The position numbers and the translations under genes were made by a program. Source: JAQUBU01 sp036677685 (GTDB lineage Bacteria; Bacillota; Syntrophomonadia; Syntrophomonadales; Syntrophomonadaceae). From it: a stretch of 64,000 nucleotides of DNA. Below, piece after piece: positions 8,055-16,160 of this stretch (the first letter of the stretch is position 1; each line of letters begins with the position of its first letter). The DNA lies in the NCBI GenBank assembly GCA_036677685.1, contig JAVBWA010000049.1:1-64000 (forward strand), written 5' to 3'. The notes below the pieces were generated by a model. It was not told the origin of the DNA and did not search any database. It was given only the letters and a program-made list of their open reading frames with translations.

Positions 8055-9428
8055 ATTGTTGACCAGCCCTTTAGGAAGATAATGGCCATGAGCTTCGGAA
8101 AATTTATAAGTCTTTTTATATTGTTCCTTACTGGCTATTATGGTTTTTAAAGAGTTTATGAATCGGTCTATTTCGCTCTTAGTGTTGTAAGCTGCCAGGC
8201 TGATACGCACCATGCCGGGAAGCTGGGCCAGGTTTTGTTCCAGATAAGTAGATACCTTTTCCTGGTTTTCATCAATCCCCAGCAGCTTCCGTACATAAGG
8301 TTGAGCGCAGAAACATCCCGTTCTCACCCCGATGCCATTCTCATAACACAATATGGAACCCAGCAGGCTGTGGCCGATGCCTGCCAGATTAAAAGTTATT
8401 ACACCTACACGGGGAAATGTGCCATACATTTTAACCCCGGGCAGTTTTTGAATTTCCCTCCAGGTATAACGGGTCAAATCATCTTCATATTGCGTCAGCT
8501 TTTGCATATCCATTTTTTCCAGGTGTTTAATGGTTTGAGCCAGAGCGAAAGCCCCTATTACATTAGGTGAACCGGCTTCTTCACGGTCAGGCAGGCTGCC
8601 CCAGTAAATGTCCTTGCTGGTGACCATACTTACCGTACCGCCTCCGGAATACTCGGGAGCTCCCTTCAAAAAAGTGCTGCGCGGGCCGATCAGCACCCCG
8701 CTGCCAAAAGGAGCATAGAGCTTGTGCCCGGAAAAAGCCAGGTAGTCGATATGCCGGAGGTCGGCAGCCGGCTTCATATCAATGGGCTGGTGGGGTATAA
8801 GCTGGGCGGCATCCACCAGTATCTGTGCCCGGTACTCATGAGCCATTTCCGCCAGATCATGAATAGGGTTCAGGTGCCCGGTTACATTGGAAGCACCGCA
8901 GACGGTCAATAATTTTACTTTGGGATAGTTGCGTCTCAGTTTTGCTTCCACATCGAGCAAATTCAACTGCCCTTGCTGATTAATCCCCGCATATTCTACC
9001 CGGTTTCGCCGCCGCCAGGGAAGGTCATTGGAATGGTGTTCCATGCTGGTGCTTATTACTATATCGTTTGCTGTCAAAGCCAGCCGATAGGATAATTTAT
9101 TGATAGCTTCAGTCGTATTTTTTACCATTATAACCGTATCATTATCCATATCCGCTTTGACAAATTTGCCTACAATCTCGTGGCAGTTGTCGTAAACCTG
9201 TGATGAGAGGAGGGATTTATATCCGGTGCCCCGGTGAACCCCGGAATACCAACCGAGGAAGTCGTTGATTTCATGTAATACCGGATGCAGTGCCGGGGTG
9301 CTGGCAGCATTGTCAAAATTAATATACTGCAAACTCTTTTTACTGAGAGTTGGTACTTTTTGCTTAATGCCTACGATGTCCCTGCGAAACCTGGCCTGTT
9401 CAAATTCTTTTTTCTTTATTGGGAACAC
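7905..9428 (-). CDS. class V aminotransferase, cysteine-desulfurase-like
   Basis: This PLP enzyme resembles SufS/NifS proteins. It has an INFDNAASTPAL opening, a Schiff-base lysine in SGHKLYAPFGSG, and a cysteine in GCFCAQPYVRKLLG at the position of the catalytic persulfide cysteine. It probably removes sulfur (or selenium) from cysteine (or selenocysteine). The neighbouring DsrE-like protein could accept the sulfur, but that is inferred. The start is a GTG at 9428 with only a weak TAGGA close by, so the exact start is uncertain. The likely original end is near HYLPKG, after which the frame runs another 50 or so residues antisense into ecsB before a stop. Confidence 0.82.
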   Translation of the reverse strand: MFPIKKKEFEQARFRRDIVGIKQKVPTLSKKSLQYINFDNAASTPALHPVLHEINDFLGWYSGVHRGTGYKSLLSSQVYDNCHEIVGKFVKADMDNDTVIMVKNTTEAINKLSYRLALTANDIVISTSMEHHSNDLPWRRRNRVEYAGINQQGQLNLLDVEAKLRRNYPKVKLLTVCGASNVTGHLNPIHDLAEMAHEYRAQILVDAAQLIPHQPIDMKPAADLRHIDYLAFSGHKLYAPFGSGVLIGPRSTFLKGAPEYSGGGTVSMVTSKDIYWGSLPDREEAGSPNVIGAFALAQTIKHLEKMDMQKLTQYEDDLTRYTWREIQKLPGVKMYGTFPRVGVITFNLAGIGHSLLGSILCYENGIGVRTGCFCAQPYVRKLLGIDENQEKVSTYLEQNLAQLPGMVRISLAAYNTKSEIDRFINSLKTIIASKEQYKKTYKFSEAHGHYLPKGLVNNLSFNPFIIKPDCYLGAKISCQIPGDQRYCNCSDQAFQPAIHTAQGRKPD

Positions 9429-9575
9429 ATCCTAAAAGTAAACGCTTTAGATATACTATGAACATCAAGGCATTTTGGATACCAAGGATGAACGAAAAAG
9501 TGCTGAACATAGGTACTAGATGCATTAATATGCAAGCGGACGCAGGCGAAGTATGCAGAAACACCTATCAACCCT

Positions 9576-10055
9576 TTAAATAAAAAGCTGCATATTGGAG
9601 TCGAGTGCGTCCTTAAGATATTCTTTAACATCGACAACCTTTGCTTCGGGAATTAATTCCTCAGGTTTAAAACCCATAATTTCCAGGGAAAGCTGGCAGA
9701 CATAAAATTTGACTCCCTTTTTGCGCGCCCCGTCCAGAAAGTCCTTTAAGCCCGGGGTTTTATCTGCTTTCATCATATCTTGCAGCATAGCTTTGCCGAT
9801 GCCCCCCATATTCATTTTGGACAGCGGCAATTGTTCCGCTCCTTTGGGAGTAAGGGTGGCGAAGAGTTTCTCATAGGCGCTTTTGTCTTCCAGATTCATT
9901 TTGTCAGGATCGCGTAAGAGCATAAGGCCCCAAAAGGCGAAGAAAATCGTAACTCCTATTTCCATTTCACGCGCGGCATTGGCGATAATTAATGCGGCCA
10001 GGGCTTTATCATAATCGCCGCTGAACATTAACAGGTTGATGTGCCGGTTTTCCAA
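9576..10055 (-). CDS. DsrE/DsrF/DrsH-like protein
   Basis: This 159-aa protein has the DsrE-like fold used for sulfur relay. It opens with a beta strand and NLLMFSGDYDKALAALIIANAA, and carries the conserved cysteine in KFYVCQLSLEIMGF (about residue 123), the candidate sulfur carrier. Proteins of this branch are often labelled peroxiredoxin-family by homology. The start is TTG at 10055, about nine bases after an AGGGGGG site. It is probably co-transcribed with the downstream cysteine-desulfurase-like gene, about 150 bases away. That gap holds no feature I can name. Confidence 0.85.
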   Translation of the reverse strand: MENRHINLLMFSGDYDKALAALIIANAAREMEIGVTIFFAFWGLMLLRDPDKMNLEDKSAYEKLFATLTPKGAEQLPLSKMNMGGIGKAMLQDMMKADKTPGLKDFLDGARKKGVKFYVCQLSLEIMGFKPEELIPEAKVVDVKEYLKDALDSNMQLFI

Positions 10056-10143
10056 TTAATAATACCCCCCTAATATATTTCCATATATCTTTTGCTTTCT
10101 GATGGCTATTTAAACGGGCCTTTTAGTATCAGGCGGGAAATAA

Positions 10144-10152
10144 TGATATAAT
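10144..10152 (+). promoter_or_regulatory. possible extended -10 promoter of the HD-GYP gene
   Basis: TGATATAAT combines an extended TG element with a perfect TATAAT at 10147-10152. No good -35 box is present at 17 bases. The gene start is about 90 bases downstream. Confidence 0.4.
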
Positions 10153-10239
10153 CAATAAAACTTGGTTTTTCTAAAAGAAAGGAATAGTTCATTTGAAATA
10201 TATAACTATCAAATACTAGTAAAGAAAGAGAGATAGAGG

Positions 10240-11430
10240 ATGAATTCCAAACAGCTTGTTCTGACTGGTTTCGTTATTACTTCATTGCTGGCCGCACTGG
10301 CGGTATCGGGTATTATACCGGCACTGTTCATGTCCTTTATTGTATTGGCAGGTGGCATTGCAGCTACATTTTTTATCGCGCTCAGTCAAAAGAGAGCGGA
10401 ACGCTTGACTGACTTAAGCCTGGTGCTCCGCGCCAGCCAGGAAATAAGTTCGCAAACTGCGGAATCACCCATATTGAACGAATTACTGTATTGGCTTAGG
10501 CGTTTGATTAAATGCGAAGCAGTCTTGCTTTACCTCGATGGAAAGCTCAAAACGGATGGGGAAATTGCCGGACAACCAGGCTTGGATGAATTCCTGCATT
10601 GGATTGGGGAAAAACCGGAACCCTTTCTCTTCAACCGTACCGAAAAAACAGCTGCCGCTATTATGATGCCGGAACAAATAAAGTCTCTGCTTACAGTGTC
10701 CTTGAGTGTGAATGGCGGTGTTCCCGCCCGGGTTTTACTAATCAATGAACAGTACAGGGGCTGCTTCAACGAACAAGACCGGGAATTTGTCCAGTACCTT
10801 TGCCGGCAGGCTGCCACCGCCTGGGATAAAGCCCGTATCAGTACTGATATAGACAATTTTCACTGGCTAATCTTAAAATCATTGCTTCGCTTTTTGGAGA
10901 ACCAGGACTCCACATTTCTGGGCCATGCAGAACGGGTAACTGCAATTGCCGAAATTCTGGGGCGGAAACTGAGCTTGGATGAACAGGAGATGCAAGCCTT
11001 GAGGTATGCTGCTCTATTGCATGATATCGGAAGATTTATAAATATACCTGATGAAGCAGATGAAGCCTCCGGGGACTCCGAGTCCGAACCCCCGGTTAAG
11101 CTTGACTTGCACAGTTTGAGGGGTGCAGAATGTTTGCCTGCCGAAGGGATATTCCAGGCGATTCGGGAGGGGATTTTATTTCATCATGAGCGTTACGACG
11201 GCAGCGGTTACCCCCAAGGGCTGGCCCGCACCGAAATACCGCTGAACGCTCGCATAATTGCGGTGGCTGACATTTATGACGCCATGACCAGGCTGTGCCC
11301 GGAGGAAGAACGCCTGGAGCATCGTGCCGCCGTAAGAGAAATAAAAAGGGCCATGGGCAGCCTGCTTGATCCGCTGGTGGTAGTGGTTCTGGAAGAAGCT
11401 GAAGTAGAAGTAGAAGAAATTGCAAAATAG
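10240..11430 (+). CDS. membrane GAF/HD-GYP-type phosphodiesterase
   Basis: This 396-aa protein has two N-terminal transmembrane helices (about residues 7-25 and 28-47), a GAF-like sensor region (about 60-195) and a C-terminal HD domain. The HD part has LLHDIGR and the HHERYDGSGYP motif diagnostic of HD-GYP proteins, which hydrolyse cyclic di-GMP. The domain is compact and has an insertion after HDIGR, so activity is likely but not certain. The GAF domain may sense a small ligand or redox state. It starts with ATG after GAGAGATAGAGG and stands alone upstream of the M1 peptidase gene. Confidence 0.85.
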   Translation: MNSKQLVLTGFVITSLLAALAVSGIIPALFMSFIVLAGGIAATFFIALSQKRAERLTDLSLVLRASQEISSQTAESPILNELLYWLRRLIKCEAVLLYLDGKLKTDGEIAGQPGLDEFLHWIGEKPEPFLFNRTEKTAAAIMMPEQIKSLLTVSLSVNGGVPARVLLINEQYRGCFNEQDREFVQYLCRQAATAWDKARISTDIDNFHWLILKSLLRFLENQDSTFLGHAERVTAIAEILGRKLSLDEQEMQALRYAALLHDIGRFINIPDEADEASGDSESEPPVKLDLHSLRGAECLPAEGIFQAIREGILFHHERYDGSGYPQGLARTEIPLNARIIAVADIYDAMTRLCPEEERLEHRAAVREIKRAMGSLLDPLVVVVLEEAEVEVEEIAK

Positions 11431-11504
11431 CAACTTGAGGTATTCTCGTTTTATGCTTTCAAGTGTAGAATTAGATTTGAAATATATTTCTGGGTGGGAG
11501 CAGT

Positions 11505-12971
11505 TTGTCCACAAAAAAAATTTATCTTTTCATTATCTTAATAGGTGTCTTGACCGCCACCTATTTTATTTATGCAAATATCCGGCCGGAGCAATATATT
11601 CCTTCCATAACCCTAAACCAGGATGAGGCCAAGGGAAAAGTTCTCTTCCCTGATCCTGCTTTTACCCGCTATGAAATGGGTTTGTATTTGGATACCAATA
11701 CCCGAACTCTATATGGCAAAACCGTTTTAAATACCAAGAATACAACCGGTCATTTAATGAATGAAATCTGGTTGACCGCCTATCCCAATGCCTTCCGCAA
11801 TGCCAGGGAAACCCCGGCCCCATCCGCTGCTTACTATGCAGGTTTCGATCCGGGCTGGCTGGAGTTTCAGAAATTCAAGGTTAACGGCCAGCAGGTGGAG
11901 TTTTTCCCTAACGAAGTATCAGTGCAGGTGACTTTGCCCCAGGATATTATCCCTGACCGTGAATTGTGCATTGAGATGGAATGGCAGGCCAAAGTTCCCA
12001 AGCTGGCCTTTCGTTATGGAACCAAGGACGGCATATTCATGCTGGGAAATTTCTATCCGGCTTTAAATGTTTGGGATGCCGGGGGCTGGCACAATTCGTA
12101 CAATTCATTGTTTGGCGACCCGTTCTGCTTCCATTGTGCAGATTATTCGGTCAGTTTCAACCTCCCGGAAGGCTACCGGGTCGTATCAACCGGCGAAAAT
12201 ATGGATACAATAGCAGAAGATAATGGCCGGGAAATTCATATAATTGAGGCGCAAAATGTCCGTGACTTTTGCCTGGCGGTACTGTATGATTACAACGAGT
12301 CCAAGGATGAAAAATCCCGTCCGGTCATAAAATGTTACTTCCCCAAGCATTATAATGATTTTTCCAACCAGGTTTTGAGGCAGTCCGCTGAAATAATTAA
12401 TTTTTATGCCTGTACCTGGGGTTCATATCCTTATAGCGATTTCAAGGTGGTCTTTGTGCCAATGAAAGGTTTTCATGGTATGGAGTATTCAGGCTTGATG
12501 TTTTTTAGTGAGGAATTTTTGCAGCCCCAGGCCTACCAGCAGCGGGGAGAATTTATTTTAGCTCATGAAATAGCCCACCAGTGGTGGTTTGCCATGGTTG
12601 GTAATGACCAGCTTAAGGAACCGTGGCTGGACGAGGGTTTGGCTAACTGGAGCGCTTATAAATATCTGGAAAAATATAAAGGAGTTAAACCGCCTGCTCT
12701 AGATGAGTATGCGAATGGGATTAATCTAGCCCGGGAAATGCGGGAGATTTATTCCACTCAGGAATATTACTCTACAGCATATTCCGGTGGAGAAGCCTTT
12801 TGGTTCGGTTTAGAAAAGGAAATGGGACAGGATACGGTGAATAAAGTATTACGCAGGTATTTGGCGGATTATCGTTTCAGTATTGCCAATACCGATGATT
12901 TGCTCCAGGTAATAAAGAAGGAAGCCCATCAGGATATGACGGATTATTTTGCTAAATGGTTTAGAAACTGA
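11505..12971 (+). CDS. M1-family zinc metallopeptidase, membrane anchored
   Basis: This 488-aa protein carries the gluzincin zinc motif HEIAHQWW, with the third ligand Glu expected in WLDEGLANW. The exopeptidase-type GMEYSG motif precedes it. An N-terminal hydrophobic segment (about residues 4-20) anchors or exports it, so it should trim peptides at the cell surface. The start is TTG at 11505 after GGTGGGAG. It lacks the C-terminal domains of cytosolic aminopeptidase N, consistent with a short M1 form. Confidence 0.9.
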   Translation: MSTKKIYLFIILIGVLTATYFIYANIRPEQYIPSITLNQDEAKGKVLFPDPAFTRYEMGLYLDTNTRTLYGKTVLNTKNTTGHLMNEIWLTAYPNAFRNARETPAPSAAYYAGFDPGWLEFQKFKVNGQQVEFFPNEVSVQVTLPQDIIPDRELCIEMEWQAKVPKLAFRYGTKDGIFMLGNFYPALNVWDAGGWHNSYNSLFGDPFCFHCADYSVSFNLPEGYRVVSTGENMDTIAEDNGREIHIIEAQNVRDFCLAVLYDYNESKDEKSRPVIKCYFPKHYNDFSNQVLRQSAEIINFYACTWGSYPYSDFKVVFVPMKGFHGMEYSGLMFFSEEFLQPQAYQQRGEFILAHEIAHQWWFAMVGNDQLKEPWLDEGLANWSAYKYLEKYKGVKPPALDEYANGINLAREMREIYSTQEYYSTAYSGGEAFWFGLEKEMGQDTVNKVLRRYLADYRFSIANTDDLLQVIKKEAHQDMTDYFAKWFRN

Positions 12972-12980
12972 GCTCTAAAA

Positions 12981-13029
12981 GGAAGGCACGGTGAAGACAG
13001 ATGTTGGGAACAGCTTTCAACGGCCTTCC
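12981..13029. terminator. weak bidirectional terminator candidate
   Basis: GGAAGGC (12981-12987) and GCCTTCC (13023-13029) could pair across a 35-base loop between two convergent genes. No long T run follows, so this is a weak call. Confidence 0.3.
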
Positions 13030-13038
13030 GGTTTGATT

Positions 13039-13398
13039 TTATACCCTGGCACCATGTTCCTTGAGAATTTGCACAGCCTGGTTGATTTTATCTTCGCTGG
13101 TTACCAGAGTGAGCAAAAATGATTTGCTGCCCGGCAGTTCTGAGTAACCTGCCATTCCACTTGCATCGGGATCGGCAGCGAGCAAGGGTGAGGGACCATC
13201 ATAGGCTTCAACTCCAAGTATTAATGAAGAAAGCGCGGCGGAAGAGTTGCCATACAATTCAGTGTTGGGATATTCTGATACCCGGTCAATTCTAGTTTCG
13301 CCGTAGCCTTGATTCTTGAGGATTTCCTTGGCCTCCTTGGCCTGAGTGGCGGTTGGGAAATAGGCCAGAATTGATCTTTCGCCAGGTTCCAATTGCAT
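13039..13398 (-). CDS. small protein of unknown function
   Basis: I cannot assign this 119-aa protein to a family with confidence. It begins ERSILAYFPTATQAKEA and ends with a similar region (SFLLTLVTSEDKINQAVQIL). Both look like beta-alpha units of a ferredoxin-like fold, so it may be two half-repeats. The general style recalls proteins called heat-induced stress YflT-like. It has no signal peptide or membrane segment. The ATG has a perfect GGGAGGTAATT site, so translation is likely. It lies divergent from argS. Confidence 0.7.
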   Translation of the reverse strand: MQLEPGERSILAYFPTATQAKEAKEILKNQGYGETRIDRVSEYPNTELYGNSSAALSSLILGVEAYDGPSPLLAADPDASGMAGYSELPGSKSFLLTLVTSEDKINQAVQILKEHGARV

Positions 13399-13507
13399 AT
13401 AATTACCTCCCTTGATGAGCGTTTAGTGAATTTTGCGGGTTGCTCTTTTAGTTTATTTTTGCCCTTAAACAACCCGAATATATATGGAAATAATAAGGAG
13501 GATACAA

Positions 13508-15187
13508 ATGAACCCCATTGAAAAACTCGATAATGTTTTGCGAAATATGATTATAACGGCTTTGGAAACAGCCCGGGAACAAAGTTTGCTTAATTTTTCA
13601 TCAATACCCGAATTTGCCATTGAAGTTCCGCGGGAGAAGCAGCACGGTGATTTTGCCTCCAATGTTGCCATGTTAATGGCCCGGGAAGCCCGCCTGGCTC
13701 CGCGCAAGATAGCGGAAATTCTCATTGCTTTGATCAATACTAGCGGCACTCCAGTAGAGCGGATTGAAGTTGCTGGAGCTGGTTTCATAAATTTTTATCT
13801 AAATAATTCCTGGCTTTATGAAATACCTGAGCTGGTTTATAATATGAAGGACAAGTATGGATACAACGATAAGATAAATCGTAAGGTTCAGGTTGAATTT
13901 GTCAGTGCCAATCCCACTGGAAACTTGCATATGGGCAATGCGCGGGGGGGAGCAATCGGTGATACTCTGGCTAATATCCTGGAGCGGGCCGGATATGATG
14001 TGGAAAGGGAATTTTACATCAATGACGCCGGCAACCAGATTGAAATATTTACCGATTCCATGGAAGCTCGTTATTATCAGTTAACCGGGCATGATGTGGA
14101 GTTCCCCGAAAACGGCTATGCCGGGCTGGATTTGATAGATACGGTACGCAATCTAATTTCGGCTTATGGCAAAACCTTACTTGAGATGCCAAGGGATGAA
14201 AGAAGAAAAATAATTGTCGAGTATGCTTTGCATGAAAAAATTGACTATATCCGGGATACCTTGCAGAGTTTCGGCATCGTATATGATGTTTGGTTCAATG
14301 AAAAAAGCCTGCATGATGCGGGTAAAATAGATCAGGTTTTACAGGTGCTCAAAGAACGGGATTATTGTTATGAAAGCGAAGGTGCCTTATGGTTCAGATC
14401 AACGGCTTTCGGAGATGAAAAAGACGAAGTATTGATGCGGGCCAATGGTGTGCCGACTTATTTTGCAGCCGATATAGCTTACCACCAGAACAAGTTTGAG
14501 CGGGGCTTTGACTGGGTTATTAATATTTGGGGAGCCGACCATCACGGGCATGTAGCTCGAATGAAGGGAGCTATGCAGGCCCTGGGTTATGACCCCGATA
14601 AACTGGATATCTTATTAATGCAGCTGGTTAGATTGTACCGGGGCGGTAATATTGTGCGGATGTCCAAGCGCACCGGCACTACGGTTTCACTTGATGAGTT
14701 GATTGCAGATGTAGGCAGGGATGCAGCCCGGTTTTTCTTTGTTATGCGCAGTCCTGACAGCCATTTGGATTTTGATTTGGAACTGGCCCGGCAGAAAAGC
14801 CAGGAGAATCCTGTTTACTATGTGCAATATGCCCATGCCCGTATCTGCAGTATTTTCCGGCAGGCGGAGGCGGAAGGGGTTAAAATGGCGGGCTTGGATG
14901 CTATTGATGCAAGTCTCTTGCAAGAGGAAGAAGAACTTGCGATTTTGAGAAAAATTGCAGACTTCCCGGAAGAGATTGGCATTGCTGCGCGAACCCTGGC
15001 TCCCCAGAGGATAGCCCGTTATGTTCTGGATCTGGCCGCCTTGTTCCATAGTTTTTACAATCATCACCGCGTACTTAATGACAACCCGGGCTTGCAGGAT
15101 GCACGCCTCTTATTAATGGCTGTTACCCGTATGACTATTAAAAACTCTCTTGATATATTGGGAGTAAATGCTCCGGAAAAAATGTAG
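13508..15187 (+). CDS. argS: arginyl-tRNA synthetase
   Basis: This class I synthetase charges tRNA-Arg. It has the N-terminal additional domain (about residues 1-105), the HIGH-type motif in SANPTGNLHMGNARGG, a KMSKR-type sequence as RMSKRTGTT, and the C-terminal all-helical anticodon-binding DALR domain ending DILGVNAPEKM. I place the start at ATG 13508 because AAGGAGG lies just before it; an in-frame ATG at 13484 has no such site. Length is 559 aa, normal for the family. It heads a likely transcript with rpoE, the UPF0173 hydrolase and pyrG. Confidence 0.96.
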   Translation: MNPIEKLDNVLRNMIITALETAREQSLLNFSSIPEFAIEVPREKQHGDFASNVAMLMAREARLAPRKIAEILIALINTSGTPVERIEVAGAGFINFYLNNSWLYEIPELVYNMKDKYGYNDKINRKVQVEFVSANPTGNLHMGNARGGAIGDTLANILERAGYDVEREFYINDAGNQIEIFTDSMEARYYQLTGHDVEFPENGYAGLDLIDTVRNLISAYGKTLLEMPRDERRKIIVEYALHEKIDYIRDTLQSFGIVYDVWFNEKSLHDAGKIDQVLQVLKERDYCYESEGALWFRSTAFGDEKDEVLMRANGVPTYFAADIAYHQNKFERGFDWVINIWGADHHGHVARMKGAMQALGYDPDKLDILLMQLVRLYRGGNIVRMSKRTGTTVSLDELIADVGRDAARFFFVMRSPDSHLDFDLELARQKSQENPVYYVQYAHARICSIFRQAEAEGVKMAGLDAIDASLLQEEEELAILRKIADFPEEIGIAARTLAPQRIARYVLDLAALFHSFYNHHRVLNDNPGLQDARLLLMAVTRMTIKNSLDILGVNAPEKM

Positions 15188-15202
15188 GAGGGATGCCAAT
15201 TG

Positions 15203-15436
15203 ATGACTCAAAAGAAAAGCGAAGCAGATTGGGCCGTAGAAATAATGTCACGTAAACAGGAAGCCATGTTTTACTCGGATCTGATTAATGAAATAGCTGA
15301 GATGATGGGGAGAAGCAAGGATACTGCCACTCTGACATCTATATATACGCGCATAAATCTTGATAATCGTTTGGTTTATCAGGGTGAGGGATACTGGTTT
15401 TATGATACCAGCCGGATCAGCCGGCCCCGTGCATAG
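15203..15436 (+). CDS. rpoE: RNA polymerase delta subunit, short form
   Basis: The 77-aa protein matches the HARE-HTH N-terminal domain of the delta subunit (segments DWAVEIMSRKQEAMFYSDL, TLTSIYTRINLDNRLV and GYWFYD). Bacillus delta is about 170 aa with a long acidic tail that displaces nucleic acid from the polymerase; that tail is absent here, the gene ending right after the domain. A TTG at 15200 could also serve as start; both follow TAGGAGGG. Position upstream of pyrG matches the Bacillus rpoE-pyrG order, which supports the call. The short form may bind polymerase without the displacement activity (inference). Confidence 0.8.
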   Translation: MTQKKSEADWAVEIMSRKQEAMFYSDLINEIAEMMGRSKDTATLTSIYTRINLDNRLVYQGEGYWFYDTSRISRPRA

Positions 15437-15480
15437 AAATGCTGGCTTAAAGAATCAATGTGTTCAATGGAGGAATCAAA

Positions 15481-16119
15481 ATGAAAATTCAATGGCTGGG
15501 ACATGCCTCATTCATCATAGAAACCCAGGGAAAAAGAATTATAACTGATCCATTTGATAAAAAGTATGGTTATCAAGTTTTCTCCCAGAACGTTGATATA
15601 GCTACGGTCAGCCATGAACACTTGGACCACAACGCTGTTCATGAACTGCATGGCGAACCCCGGGTGATTAAAGGACCGGGCAGTTTTGCTCTTGATGAAA
15701 TTACCATAAAGGGAATTCACTCTTTCCATGACAAATATCAAGGCAAAAATCGCGGCAGCAATATCATGTACAAGATTTCCAGTGAAGGTTTGAACTTGCT
15801 GCATCTGGGTGATTTGGGGCAGATATTGACGAATGGGCAGCTTGCGGAAATAGGTGAAATCGACGTACTGTTGATTCCGGTAGGAGGCAATTATACGATT
15901 GATGCCAAAGATGCCTTAACCGTGGTCAAGCAGATTAACCCCCGCATCATTGTCCCTATGCATTTTAAAACCGCCCATGTCACGATTGATCTGGCACCGG
16001 TCGAAGCTTTTACCTGCCAGTTTGAACGTTGCGTAAAAAAGGATTATCTGGAATTAAACAAACAAGATCTAAGTGCGGAACCTTTAGTTATAGTATTGGA
16101 TTATTTATTTTGTGCTTAA
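15481..16119 (+). CDS. UPF0173 metal-dependent hydrolase (metallo-beta-lactamase fold)
   Basis: The 212-aa protein begins MKIQWLGHASFII and has the metal motif SHEHLDHNAV, then HSFHDK, HLGDLG and PMHFKT in order. These are the zinc-ligand segments of the YtkL/UPF0173 family, whose substrate is unknown. Start ATG 15481 is chosen over an in-frame ATG at 15460 because TGGAGG precedes it. It sits between rpoE and pyrG, a position not occupied in Bacillus. Confidence 0.9.
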   Translation: MKIQWLGHASFIIETQGKRIITDPFDKKYGYQVFSQNVDIATVSHEHLDHNAVHELHGEPRVIKGPGSFALDEITIKGIHSFHDKYQGKNRGSNIMYKISSEGLNLLHLGDLGQILTNGQLAEIGEIDVLLIPVGGNYTIDAKDALTVVKQINPRIIVPMHFKTAHVTIDLAPVEAFTCQFERCVKKDYLELNKQDLSAEPLVIVLDYLFCA

Positions 16120-16160
16120 TCAATGAAGATTAAGAGCAAGGATAAGGGAGGGGCCCAAAA

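Noticed and set aside
13484..13507. Upstream in-frame ATG for argS
   Set aside because: The AAGGAGG site lies between it and ATG 13508, so the later codon is the real start.
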